A DNA stretch of 64,000 nt from JAGQRJ01 sp041402045. Its GTDB lineage: Bacteria; Planctomycetota; J058. The notes under the pieces are model-generated. The model searched no databases and was not told the DNA's origin. It was given only the letters and a program-made list of their open reading frames with translations. The position numbers and the translations under genes are program-made. The first letter of the stretch is position 1. Each line of letters starts with the position of its first letter. The DNA lies in the NCBI GenBank assembly GCA_041402045.1, contig JAWKSZ010000029.1:1-64000 (forward strand), written 5' to 3'. Below are positions 1 to 8,490 of this stretch, piece by piece.

Positions 1-827
1 CCGGTGAGTGTGCCGGTGATCCCCGTGGTCTGCCCCAGCTGGAGCTCGGCGAGCACCGGGCGGTGGTCCATGGGCAGGCGGCCGTAGCCCTTGAAGCGCT
101 GGGCCGAGCGGATCACCCCGCCGCGCACGAGGACGTGGTCCAGGTGGAAGCCGTAGAACGTCGTGGAGCCCACGTCGGTGTACTCGTCGAAGTGGGTAAT
201 GAACGCGGCGTAGGTGTCGCGGTCGTAGCGCCGCGCCCACGGCAGGAACGCGCCGATCCCCGCGCCGTGGCGGGGGCCCAGGTTCAGGTCGCCGGCGAGC
301 ACGACCTTGCCCTGGAGGCCGTCGATCCAGGTCGCGAGCTCTTGGAAGTAGACCCGGCGCGGGGTGTAGAAGCCGGCCGGCGCGTGGACGTTGACCAGGG
401 TCCAGCCCGACTGGAACTGGAGCCCCAGCGCGCCGTAGCCCGCCGAGCTGCGGAACTCGAGGCGCTGCGCGAGCTGCTCGCCCTTGTAGAAGGTCGCGAC
501 CAGCCGGCCGTCGTTGCGGCTGGGGTTGTTTTGGAAGGTCTCGAAGGCGTAGTCGTGGCCCTGGGCCAGGAGCCCGTCCTTGAGCCGCTGCACCTGAGCG
601 ACGTCGCGCAGCTCCTGGAGCGTGACGGTGTCCGCCCCGTGCAGGGCCAGGCGCTCGACCACGCGGCCTTCGCGGCGCTTGGGCAGGCGGAAGCTGAAGG
701 GGTTGATCGTCCCCACGTTCCAAGTCATGTGGCGGCGGTCGAGGGTCTGCGCCTGACCGGTCCCTGCGGTGAGGACCAGCGCGAACAGCAACGCCCCGAC
801 CCACCGCCTCCCGAGGGAGGTCTGCAT
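1..827 (-). CDS. Endonuclease/exonuclease/phosphatase family protein, secreted, C-terminus off the window
   Basis: I translated the complement from ATG 827 to the window edge (about 275 residues, still open). Residues 1-26 look like a Sec signal peptide (RR followed by a hydrophobic stretch ending GQA), so the enzyme is probably exported. Superfamily motifs appear in the expected order: LQELRD (catalytic Glu), VNVHAP, GDLNLGP (GDxN), DHVLV, and MDHRPVLAEL (terminal Asp-His). This is the DNase I-like metal-dependent phosphodiesterase fold. The substrate (DNA, phospholipid or inositol phosphate) cannot be told from sequence. The open frame past the last motif suggests a C-terminal extension. 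It is divergent from mutL, with a structured repeat in between. Confidence 0.85.
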   Translation of the reverse strand, partial: MQTSLGRRWVGALLFALVLTAGTGQAQTLDRRHMTWNVGTINPFSFRLPKRREGRVVERLALHGADTVTLQELRDVAQVQRLKDGLLAQGHDYAFETFQNNPSRNDGRLVATFYKGEQLAQRLEFRSSAGYGALGLQFQSGWTLVNVHAPAGFYTPRRVYFQELATWIDGLQGKVVLAGDLNLGPRHGAGIGAFLPWARRYDRDTYAAFITHFDEYTDVGSTTFYGFHLDHVLVRGGVIRSAQRFKGYGRLPMDHRPVLAELQLGQTTGITGTLT

Positions 828-976
828 GGGCCTATCTTTCTCTCGGCGCGGCGTAGTGCACATGCCTGGCCAGGCGTAAGTGCTTACGCGGAGGCGGGCC
901 GAGCCCGACGGATGCGAGATCTGGGATTCGGGTTCAGCCCGTGCGCCCGCTGCGTGCCGCGGCGGCGACACGCTGG

Positions 977-1099
977 TTTCAGGGGGCCTCTCCGAGGCCC
1001 CCTCGCCCTCGCAGCCAAGCGGCTCGGGCTCACACCCAACGGGCTCGCTGCGGCGGCCTTCGCCGCCTCGCTGCGCGCTCGCAGCTCCGCGGGTCGGGC
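977..1099 (+). repeat. Structured intergenic repeat element, copy A
   Basis: It begins TTTCAGGGGG and continues as a run of short hairpins. Stem 1 pairs 982-990 with 994-1002 (9 bp, loop TCC). A later stem around GGCGGC-CTTC-GCCGCC has 6 bp. The same series of hairpins is found at 21957-22083, at 22185-22325 (inverted) and at 56131-56412. No protein-coding support exists. It fills the divergent gap between the nuclease-like gene and mutL. Confidence 0.7.
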
Positions 1100-1143
1100 G
1101 GTGCACGTCCCTCGGTCCCTGGGAGCCTGTCCGGGGCTCGGCC

Positions 1144-1149
1144 TAGAAT
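1144..1149 (+). promoter_or_regulatory. Putative -10 of a leaderless mutL promoter
   Basis: TAGAAT ends exactly 6 nt before the GTG start of mutL, which would place transcription start on the first base of the start codon. No convincing -35 box and no Shine-Dalgarno sequence is visible. It is one of six such cases in the window. Confidence 0.5.
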
Positions 1150-1155
1150 TCGCGA

Positions 1156-2946
1156 GTGACCATCGCCAGCGAAGCCCAGACCCGTCCCCGGATCCACGCG
1201 CTCACGCCCTCGCTGATCAATCAGATCGCGGCCGGTGAGGTCGTCGAGCGCCCGGCCTCGGTGGTCAAGGAGCTGCTGGAGAACGCCCTCGACGCCGGCA
1301 GCACCCGGGTGACCCTCGAGCTCGAGGCCGGGGGCCTGCGCCTGATCCGGATCACCGACGACGGCAACGGGGTGGTCAAGGACGACCTGCGGCTCGCCGT
1401 TCAGAGCCACGCCACGAGCAAGCTGCGGCGCACCGAGGACCTGTTCGCGATCCGCTCGCTGGGCTTCCGCGGGGAGGCCCTGGCGAGCATCGCGGCGGTC
1501 AGCAAGTTCACGATCACCAGCCGCCCGCCCGAGGAGCCCGACGGCGCGCAGCTCGTGGTCGACGGCGGCGCGATAGGCCGGGTGCGCACCGTCGGCGCGC
1601 CCCTGGGCACCCAGATCGAGGTCGGGGACCTGTTCTTCAACGTGCCCGCGCGCCGCGGGTTCCTGCGCACCGAGCGCAGCGAGCTGCGCGCGATCCTGAA
1701 CGAGGTGCGGCAGCAGGCGCTCTGCCGCCCGGACCTCACGATCCGCGTCGAGCACGAGGGCAAGACCGTGCTCGAGGCGGTGGCCGAGGACGAACCCCGC
1801 GAGCGGATCGCGCAGCTCCTGGGGCGCGACCTGGCCGAGGCGCTGATCGCGCTGCCCCTGACCGAGGGCGCCGCCGGCAAGCTCCGCGGCTACGTCTCGC
1901 CGTGCGACCTCTCCCGCGGCGACTCGCGCCAGCAGTTCTTCTTCCTCAACGGGCGCGCGGTGCGCGACGTGACCTTGCTCACCGCGATCAAGACCGCCTA
2001 CTCGAACCTCCTGCCGCCGCGGCGGCACCCGACCGCGCTGTTGTGGCTCGACCTGCCCCCGGCGGAGGTCGACGTCAACGTGCACCCGCAGAAGACCGAG
2101 GTCCGCTTCCGCCGAGACCGCGAGCTGTTCCGCCTGGTGCAGCGCACGATCGCCGACGTCCTGCGCGAGGAGGGGCTGACCCGCGAGTTCCACCTCAACC
2201 GCCGCGGGCTCGACGTCCTGGGGCCGCGCCCGGCGGAGCCCGTCGAGCTGCGGGTCGCGGGCTCGCGGGAGCTGGGGCTCGTGCCCTCGCCCTTCGCGCA
2301 GAACGTGGGCTTCGCGGGAGGCGACGCGCCTCCGCCGTCCGCGCCCGAGCAGCAGGCGTTCGTCGAGGCCAGCGGGCGCTTCCTCCAGGTCCACGACAGC
2401 TACGTCGTCGAGCAGACGCCGCGCGGGATCCGCCTGCTCGACCCCCACGCGCTGCACGAGCGGATCCTCTACGAGGAGATCCGCGAGCGCCTCGAGCGCG
2501 ACGGCCTCGAGAGCCAGCGCTTCCTGTTCCCGCAGCTGATCGACGTGGGGCCCGTCGAGCTGGCCGCGCTGGAGGACGCCCAGGGCGAGCTCGTGCGCCT
2601 GGGCTTCGAGGTCACGCCCTTCGGCGAGGGGACCCTGGCCGTGCACGCGGCGCCGCGCATGCTCAAGGCGACCCGGGTCCAGGACACGGTCAAGCGGCTG
2701 TTGAGCGAGGAGGTGAACCTCCACGACGAAGAGCCGGGCGGGCTCCTGCACCAGCTCGCGGCGACCCTCGCCTGTCGCAGCGCGGTGCGCTTCGGCGAGC
2801 CGCTCTCCGACGATCAGATCCGGGCCTTGCTCGCGCGGCGCGACAGCGTCGAGCGCGGGCACTGCTGCCCCCACGGGCGGCCGACGACGCTGACGCTGAC
2901 CCTGGACGAGCTCGGGCGCCGCTTCCGCCGCCAGAGCGACGGCTGA
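1156..2946 (+). CDS. mutL: DNA mismatch repair endonuclease MutL
   Basis: This 596-aa protein is the mismatch-repair ATPase and endonuclease that links MutS recognition to strand removal. The N-terminal GHKL ATPase shows ENALDAG (42-48), DDGNG and GFRGEAL (103-109). The C-terminal domain has DPHALHERILYEE (429-441), matching the metal-binding DQHAxxERxxxE motif, and CPHGRP (571-576), so this is an endonuclease-proficient MutL of the non-E. coli type. Length is normal. Start GTG 1156 is preferred because the conserved N-terminus begins soon after and the -10-like TAGAAT lies 6 nt upstream. No mutS is present here. Confidence 0.97.
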   Translation: MTIASEAQTRPRIHALTPSLINQIAAGEVVERPASVVKELLENALDAGSTRVTLELEAGGLRLIRITDDGNGVVKDDLRLAVQSHATSKLRRTEDLFAIRSLGFRGEALASIAAVSKFTITSRPPEEPDGAQLVVDGGAIGRVRTVGAPLGTQIEVGDLFFNVPARRGFLRTERSELRAILNEVRQQALCRPDLTIRVEHEGKTVLEAVAEDEPRERIAQLLGRDLAEALIALPLTEGAAGKLRGYVSPCDLSRGDSRQQFFFLNGRAVRDVTLLTAIKTAYSNLLPPRRHPTALLWLDLPPAEVDVNVHPQKTEVRFRRDRELFRLVQRTIADVLREEGLTREFHLNRRGLDVLGPRPAEPVELRVAGSRELGLVPSPFAQNVGFAGGDAPPPSAPEQQAFVEASGRFLQVHDSYVVEQTPRGIRLLDPHALHERILYEEIRERLERDGLESQRFLFPQLIDVGPVELAALEDAQGELVRLGFEVTPFGEGTLAVHAAPRMLKATRVQDTVKRLLSEEVNLHDEEPGGLLHQLAATLACRSAVRFGEPLSDDQIRALLARRDSVERGHCCPHGRPTTLTLTLDELGRRFRRQSDG

Positions 2947-2971
2947 GGGCAGCGCCGAACCCCTTCTCCGT

Positions 2972-2988
2972 GAACGTGTTCTACGTTC
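2972..2988. promoter_or_regulatory. Inverted repeat, possible operator upstream of SDR gene
   Basis: GAACGT-N5-ACGTTC is a perfect 6-bp palindrome in the gap between mutL and the SDR gene, just upstream of a promoter-like sequence. A TetR regulator is encoded two genes on and could bind it. That link is inference from position only. Confidence 0.3.
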
Positions 2989-3013
2989 CGGATCGATCGA
3001 TCTGAAATCCTGC

Positions 3014-3042
3014 TTGTGTTTTGGACTGACTGGTTCAATACT
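3014..3042 (+). promoter_or_regulatory. Sigma70-like promoter for SDR gene
   Basis: TTGTGT (3014-3019), a 17-nt spacer and AATACT (3037-3042) lie about 30 nt upstream of the SDR start. A Shine-Dalgarno-like AAGGAG precedes the ATG. The local sequence is AT-richer than its surroundings. Confidence 0.35.
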
Positions 3043-3071
3043 CCGAGGCACACCCACCGAAGGAGTTCGTC

Positions 3072-3806
3072 ATGAGCACGCTTCAAGACACCGTCGCCTT
3101 GATCACGGGGGGCGGCACCGGGATCGGGCGCGCGATCGCGCTGGCGCTGCGCGCCCAGGGCGCGAAGGTCGTCGTCGTCGGCCGCCGAGAGCCGCCGCTC
3201 GCGGCCCTCGCCAAGGAGGACCCGGAGATCGCCTACACCACCGCCGACGTCACCCGCTCCGAGGAGGTGCGCGCGGCCGTGGCCTTCACGATCGAGCGCT
3301 TCGGGCGGCTGGACCTCCTGGTCAACAACGCCGGCGTCGGGCTGGCGAAGCCGCTGATCGAGACCAGCGACGAGGAGATCGATCAGGTCCTGCGCGTGAA
3401 CGTGGGCGGCACCCTGCTCGCGGCGCGTGAGGCGCTGCCCGAGCTCGTGAAGCGCCGCGGGGCGATCGTGAACGTGGGCTCGGTCGTGGCCCAGGGCGTC
3501 GTGCCCGGCATGGCCACCTATTCGGCGAGCAAGGCCGCCGTCGCGCACCTGACTCGCGTGCTCGCGGCGGAGGTCGGCCCCAGCGGAGTCCGCGTGAACG
3601 CCGTCGCGCCGGGGTTGACCCGCACGGACATGGCCGCGGACTTCATTGACGACGCCCAGACCCGGGACGCCATGGTCGGTCAGACCCCGCTGCGGCGGGT
3701 CGGAGAGCCCCAGGACGTGGCTGAGGTCGTGGCCTTCCTCGCGGGCCCCGGGGCCTCCTGGGTCACCGGGCAGGTGCTCGCGGCGTCGGGCGGGCTCATG
3801 AACTAG
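3072..3806 (+). CDS. SDR family NAD(P)-dependent oxidoreductase
   Basis: A 244-aa classical short-chain dehydrogenase/reductase. The Rossmann motif TGGGTGIG lies near residue 13, NNAG near 90, the catalytic Ser is in VNVGSVV, and the YSASK tetrad (Tyr, Lys) is near 150. The last stretch (SWVTGQVLAASGG) is typical of FabG-like enzymes that reduce ketones or oxidise alcohols, but the substrate is not readable. ATG 3072 follows AAGGAG with good spacing. A TetR regulator lies 85 nt downstream on the same strand, a common arrangement in which the regulator controls the dehydrogenase. Confidence 0.93.
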   Translation: MSTLQDTVALITGGGTGIGRAIALALRAQGAKVVVVGRREPPLAALAKEDPEIAYTTADVTRSEEVRAAVAFTIERFGRLDLLVNNAGVGLAKPLIETSDEEIDQVLRVNVGGTLLAAREALPELVKRRGAIVNVGSVVAQGVVPGMATYSASKAAVAHLTRVLAAEVGPSGVRVNAVAPGLTRTDMAADFIDDAQTRDAMVGQTPLRRVGEPQDVAEVVAFLAGPGASWVTGQVLAASGGLMN

Positions 3807-3812
3807 TGGCTG

Positions 3813-3838
3813 GTGAGGCCGGCTAACGCTGGCCTCAC
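3813..3838. terminator. Hairpin after SDR gene
   Basis: GTGAGGCC (3813-3820) pairs with GGCCTCAC (3831-3838), and two further G-C pairs are possible inside. No T-tract follows. It could act as a terminator for the SDR gene or as an operator for the following TetR gene. Confidence 0.4.
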
Positions 3839-3856
3839 GCACTTACGTCGGAGCGG

Positions 3857-3885
3857 TTCACACGGCCGTCCCCTGCGGATAGGTT
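3857..3885 (+). promoter_or_regulatory. Putative leaderless promoter of TetR gene
   Basis: TTCACA (3857-3862), a 17-nt spacer and TAGGTT (3880-3885). The hexamer ends exactly 6 nt before ATG 3892, so the transcript would begin at the start codon. No ribosome-binding site is visible. Confidence 0.5.
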
Positions 3886-3891
3886 GAGGGC

Positions 3892-4473
3892 ATGGCGAGG
3901 CCCAAGGAGTTCGACCCTGCTCAGGCGTTGGAGCGCGCCATGGACGTGTTCTGGCGCAAGGGCTACGACGCGACCTCGGTCCAGGACCTGGTCGAGGGCA
4001 TGGGGATCAACCGCGCCAGCCTCTACGGCACCTTCGGCGACAAGCACTCGCTGTTCGTCGCCGCCCTCGACCGCTACGCCGACTCCGCGGGGCGGGAGGT
4101 GATCGAGTGCCTCTCCCGCGAAGGCCCCGCGGACCAGGTGCTGGGTCAGACCTTGCGCCAGCTCGTGGCCTGGCAGGCGGAGAGCGGGCGCGGCTGCTTC
4201 ATGACCAACGCCGCGGTCGAGCTCTGCCAGCGCTGCCCCGAGACCGCGTCGAAGGTGCAGGCCAGCCTCGAGCGGCTGCGTGAGGCCTTCGAGGTCCTCG
4301 TCGCGCGCGGGCAGGCCGAGGGCAGCTTCGCCGCGCGCCGCAGCCCCGAGGCCCTGGCGCACTACCTGTGCGGCGTCATGCAGGGGCTGATCGTGCTCGG
4401 CAAATCGCGCCAGCCCCAGGGCGTGCTCGAGCAGGCCGCCGACGTGGCCCTGGACGCCCTCCGCGGCGTGTAA
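3892..4473 (+). CDS. TetR/AcrR family transcriptional regulator
   Basis: A 193-aa one-component regulator. The N-terminal helix-turn-helix reads MDVFWRKGYDATSVQDLVEGMGINRASLYGTFGDK in overview: the GYDATSVQDLV and INRASLYGTFGDKHSLF segments are typical of the AefR/TetR_C_33 type seen in LexA-repressible genes. The C-terminal two thirds is an all-helical ligand and dimer domain with two Cys pairs (RGCFM, ELCQRC). The SDR gene immediately upstream is the likely target, and the inverted repeat at 2972-2988 is a candidate operator. The ligand is unknown. Confidence 0.92.
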   Translation: MARPKEFDPAQALERAMDVFWRKGYDATSVQDLVEGMGINRASLYGTFGDKHSLFVAALDRYADSAGREVIECLSREGPADQVLGQTLRQLVAWQAESGRGCFMTNAAVELCQRCPETASKVQASLERLREAFEVLVARGQAEGSFAARRSPEALAHYLCGVMQGLIVLGKSRQPQGVLEQAADVALDALRGV

Positions 4474-4492
4474 AAACAACCGCCCTAACGGC

Positions 4493-4520
4493 TTCCAGCT
4501 CCCGGCCGGGACCGTATAGT
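4493..4520 (+). promoter_or_regulatory. Putative promoter of the multihaem cytochrome gene
   Basis: TTCCAG (4493-4498), a 16-nt spacer and TATAGT (4515-4520). The hexamer ends 9 nt before ATG 4530 and directly before an in-frame GTG at 4521, implying a leaderless or near-leaderless mRNA. Confidence 0.45.
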
Positions 4521-4529
4521 GTGCGAATC

Positions 4530-7102
4530 ATGGCTCTTACGCGCCGAACCCGCCTGGTGCTGTTCACCCTGCTCAGCCTGGTGCTGTTGGGGGTGGTCGT
4601 CTACGTCACGGGCCCGGAGAGCTCGGGTGGGCTCGGGGCGATCACGATCAAGCTCACGACCCCCGGCCCGCTGTCCCTGGCGCACGCGCCCATGGACGTC
4701 CAGGAGCAGTGCAGCGACTGCCACGAGCAGGCCGGCGGTCTGACCGGCGGTCTGTTGACGCCGGACCAGAAGTGCCGTGACTGCCACGTGGCCCTCGACG
4801 AGCGGATCCAGGCCGAGCGCGGGTTCCACGCCAAGATCGTGAAGGCCTTCGAGGGCGAGGGCGACACCTGCCGGCGTTGCCACGCCGAGCACCTGGGCAA
4901 GGACGTCCCGGTGGTCGTATGGACCACGGCCGAGGAGCCGTTCAAGCCCGCGGGGCGTGAGGACGCGACGCAGAAGGACTTCCCCCACGAGGTGGCGACG
5001 GGCTTCGCGCTGAACGGCGCCCACAAGACGATCGAGTGCGAGGACTGCCACAAGCTCGCGCTGGTGAGCGACGACCCCACGGGGAAGGTCCAGGAGACGT
5101 TCCAGTCGGAGGCCGGCGAGTTCACCAGCTTCCTCGGCCTCTCCAAGACCTGCGCCGACTGCCACCAGGACCCCCACGTCCCCAGCCAGGGCGCGGACTG
5201 CGCCAAGTGCCACTCCGAGGCGAAGTGGGACGAGCTCCCCGAGTTCGACCACGACCAGACGCGCTTCGCGCTCAACGGCGCCCACGAGACCGTGGACTGC
5301 GAGAAGTGCCACCTGGCGACGGGCGCGGATCCCCCGGCCCCGCCGCCCCCGCGGGCCTGCCCAACTTCCAGGCGATCGTGGCGGACTCGAAGCCGCGGGT
5401 GTTCCGCGGGGTGGGCTTCGGCACCGTGCGCGGGCACGAGGTCCAGGGCGAGGAGCTCCCGGACTGCAAGGCCTGCCACGAGAACCCGCACCGCGACACC
5501 GAGGCGTTCCTCGAGTGCAAGAGCTGCCACAACGAGACCAAGTTCGCGCCCATGGACGACCGCGCGAGCTTCGACCACGCGCCGTTCTATCCCCTGGAGG
5601 GCGCCCACGAGACCAAGGCCACCTGCGTCGGCTGCCACGGTGAGAAGGAGGGCGAGCGCGGGCCGCTGCTCCTGCCCAAGCGCGAGACCTGCCGCGAGTG
5701 CCACCAGGAGGACTACGACGAGTATCACGCGGGCAGCTTCGACCGCGAGCTGGAGGTCGCCTTCCGCGCCGACAGCGAGGGCTGCGCCCAGTGCCACGAC
5801 GTGAAGAGCTTCAAGGAGTCGACCTACTCCCTCGAGGATCACACGCCTCAGGCGAAGCCCCCGGTGGCGATCCCCCTGGCCGGCTCCCACGAGATCCGCT
5901 GCGAGTATTGCCACGGCACCGGCCGCGCTCAGCTCGAGCCTCTGGCCGCGGTGCGCGAGGGGCGCAAGAACTTCACCAAGGACCGGCCCTTCCCCCGGCT
6001 CCCCGCTCAAGGCCGGTTCTCGATCGGGCAGCTCGAGAGCGACTGCGAGACGTGCCACGTCGACGTGCACGAGGGCGCGCTCACGATCCCGGAGAAGGAT
6101 CAGACCTGCGCCACCTGCCACTGGTTCGACGGCTGGCACGGGACCAAGACCGAGCCCCTGGACCGCGACGGCCACGCGGCCCTGGGCTTCCCGATCCGGG
6201 GCAAGCACGACGAGATCTTCGACGACTGCCAGGCTTGCCACGGCGGCAAGACCCCGGAGGGCGCGCTGCGCGAGGTGGCGTTGGCGGAGATCAAGCAGAA
6301 CCCCGCCGAGTCCTGCAACTACTGCCACCACGAGGTCGGCGAGGCGGCCCACCGGGGCACCCTGGGCAAGGACTGCGCGCGTTGCCACAACGAGCGCGAG
6401 TGGGATCCTGCCGAGTACACCTTCGAAGAGCACCAGCAGACGCGCTTCCCCCTCACGGACGCCCACGCCGCGGTGCCCTGCCAGGTGTGTCACGAGCCCC
6501 AGACGCTCCCCGCGGCCCAGCAGCCGGTCGCCGGTCAGACGATCCACTTCCACCCGCACACGTTCGAGGCGGACCCCCTGCGGTGCACCACTTGCCACCA
6601 GGAGGACTCCCCCCACGGACGGCAGTTCCAGCGCCAGGACTGCGATCGCTGCCACACCACCGAGAGCTACTTGCCCTCGACCTACGACAAGCAGCGGCAC
6701 CTCACCGACGCGCGCTTCCCCCTGGAGGACAAGCACGACACGGCGTGCACGCACTGCCACCAGCCGCCGGCCGGTCGCCCCCCCAAGAACGCGATCTACG
6801 AGGACACGCCCCGCGCCTGCGCCCTCTGCCACGAGGACTTCCACCTGGGGCAGTTCTTCATGAAGGGTCGTGAGGGCTGCTCGGTGTGCCACACGATCCA
6901 GAACTGGGAGCCCTCCCGCTTCGACCACGACAAGGCGCGCTTCCAGCTCAAGGGCGCGCACGAGACCCTCGCCTGCGAGGCGTGTCACCCCAAGATCTCG
7001 CGCACCTTCGACGGCGAGACCAAGGAGACCCCGCACTTCTTCCCCATGGAGGCGCGGGCCTGTCAGGACTGCCACCAGAACCCCCACGGCGGCGCGAAGT
7101 AG
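4530..7102 (+). CDS. 26-haem c-type cytochrome (cytochrome c3/multihaem family), frame broken once
   Basis: The protein has an N-terminal membrane anchor or signal (LVLFTLLSLVLLGVVVYVTG) followed by 26 CxxCH haem-binding motifs, 7 before and 19 after an apparent frameshift, about 857 residues in all. Many motifs occur in repeats of the form FDHD-x-RF-x-L-x-GAHE-x-CxxCH, as in multihaem cytochromes that carry electrons across the periplasm or cell surface. The frame changes inside the C-rich tract 5331-5350, where one missing base would restore a single ORF (GADPPGPAAPAGLPNFQ); both halves are haem-rich in their own frame. Start ATG 4530 is favoured, with GTG 4521 possible. It is convergent with genes for a cytochrome-b-like protein and an FeS-flavoprotein. 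Confidence 0.9.
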
Positions 7103-7112
7103 TCGCGAGCCG

Positions 7113-7206
7113 CTGGGAGTAGGGTTTTCGACACGACTGGGAGTAGGGTTTTCGACACGACTGGGAGTAGGGTTCTCGACACGACTGGGAGTAGGGTTCG
7201 ACACGA
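7113..7206. repeat. 24-bp tandem repeat, four copies (minisatellite)
   Basis: CTGGGAGTAGGGTTTTCGAC followed by ACGA recurs at 7113-7136, 7137-7160, 7161-7184 (one substitution) and 7185-7206 (2-nt deletion). It begins 10 nt after the cytochrome stop codon. There are no unique spacers, so it is not CRISPR. The following 178 bases to the transposase stop hold nothing else recognisable. Confidence 0.9.
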
Positions 7207-7384
7207 CCCGTTCGCGCCGCGCCGAAAGACCCGCCGTGCCCGCCGCTCGCCGACTCCGCCGACTTCGCCCGTTCGGCCTGCGATTTGCCCCTCCGGCCAG
7301 GACCCGGCCGAACCTCCGGCCACGCAGGCTTTGCGGAGTGTGGGCGGAAGCCGCGCGAAAACGTGCGCATGCATGCAGGGCCCT

Positions 7385-8461
7385 CTAGGCGCTAGGGTGC
7401 GCAAGAACCAGGGCGCCGTAGCGCTGGCCGAGCAGCCACGGAAGCCCGGCAGGAGGGCGACCCGCGGGTCCTCGAGGCCAGGAGTCGCGCGCTTGCACGT
7501 AGTCGCGACGCCAGGCGGTGCGCTCCTCGCGCCGCGCGCGCACTCCTCGCGCGTGCCGAGACCGGCGAGGGCCGCTCGCCGCGAGGGCGGTAGGGCTCGG
7601 GCGTCGGGGGCGGGGACAAGGGGATCCGCGGTGAGGATCCGGCGGGCGCCGAGGAACGGACGCCCCTTCCGCTCGGCGAGGATCTCCGCGAGCCTGGCGT
7701 CGACGGCGGCCTGATAGACCCGGCGGTAGGCGGCGGAGTCCATGCCCTCGGGCAGGAGGTGCGTGGGCGGCATGGTCAGGGTCAGCTCGACGTCGTCGGG
7801 AGGGTGGAGTCCTCGGGGAGGGCGGTCGGGTCGCCGCCGCGGCGGTTGCCGCCGAAGAGGCCGTGGCGGGCTTGTGGGCGCGGAAGGTGCAGCCGACCTG
7901 GTCGGGGCGGGTGAGGAAGCCGGGGTAGGCCTTGGGGGAGGAGACCAGGCCGTCCTTGACCGGGTTCAGGGTCACGTAGACCAGGGTGCGGAGCAGGGCG
8001 TCGAAGCCGATCAGCTCGACCTTCTCGTAGGAGCCAGGGCCCCAGAAGTGGCCCTTGACGCCGTGCTGGGCGTTGAGGGCGCGGGCGATCATGGAGTTCA
8101 TGCGCTGCATGAAGTCCGGGTGGCGGCCGTTGGGGTCGGTGATCACCAGGTGGAAGTGGTTCGTAGAGAAGCAGGCCGCGTGGACCTCGATCCCGCACTC
8201 CTTGGCCGCGTGGAACAGGGCGAACTTGACGATCGAGGTGACCTTGGAGTCCGGGGTCAGGCGACGAAGCCGGCGATCGCAGCGGCGGGTGAGGTGGTAG
8301 GTCTTGCCCTGGGTGACCGGGTCGGCCCGGGTGGTGGGCGTGAGGGAATAGGAGCGAGGCGAGAGGACCAGCACGCGAGGGGCGTGAGCAAAGCGGGGGC
8401 CGGGGCCAGAACAGGGGACTTGGGCGGCGGGGTGTGTCCCGGGGGCGGGAGAGGGGCTCAC
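7385..8461 (-). pseudogene. REP-associated (RAYT/Y1, IS200-like) transposase, frame-disrupted
   Basis: Reading down from 8461, the segment TYHLTRRCDRRLRRLTP, then VHAACFSTNHFHLVI (the HUH-type HFH metal ligands) and FWGPGSYEKVEL, then TLVYVTLNPVKDGLV identify a Y1 HUH transposase of the REP-associated type. The frame then breaks near 7875 and again near 7800, where HGLFGGNRR and VELTLTMPPTHLLPEGMD continue in other frames. A return to the first frame close to the C-terminus is likely. Each break equals one missing base at a C run, so this is either a decaying gene or miscalled sequence. Start is uncertain. Such enzymes process short hairpin repeats, which makes the hairpin elements of this window candidate substrates. 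Confidence 0.8.
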
Positions 8462-8490
8462 CCGGGGTGAATCGGGTCACCTGGGGTGAG

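Noticed and set aside
63..1238. Plus-strand ORF of 391 codons across the nuclease-like gene
   Set aside because: It is the antisense shadow of the nuclease-like gene; its translation is low-complexity Ala/Arg/Val/Glu and runs through the repeat element.
4601..7204. Minus-strand ORF of 867 codons opposite the multihaem cytochrome
   Set aside because: Codon positions mirror the CxxCH gene; the translation is Val/Leu/Ala-rich with no motif. The 26 haem sites fix the plus strand as coding.
7113..7206. Tandem repeats considered as a CRISPR array
   Set aside because: Copies are directly adjacent with no spacers, and no cas gene is present.
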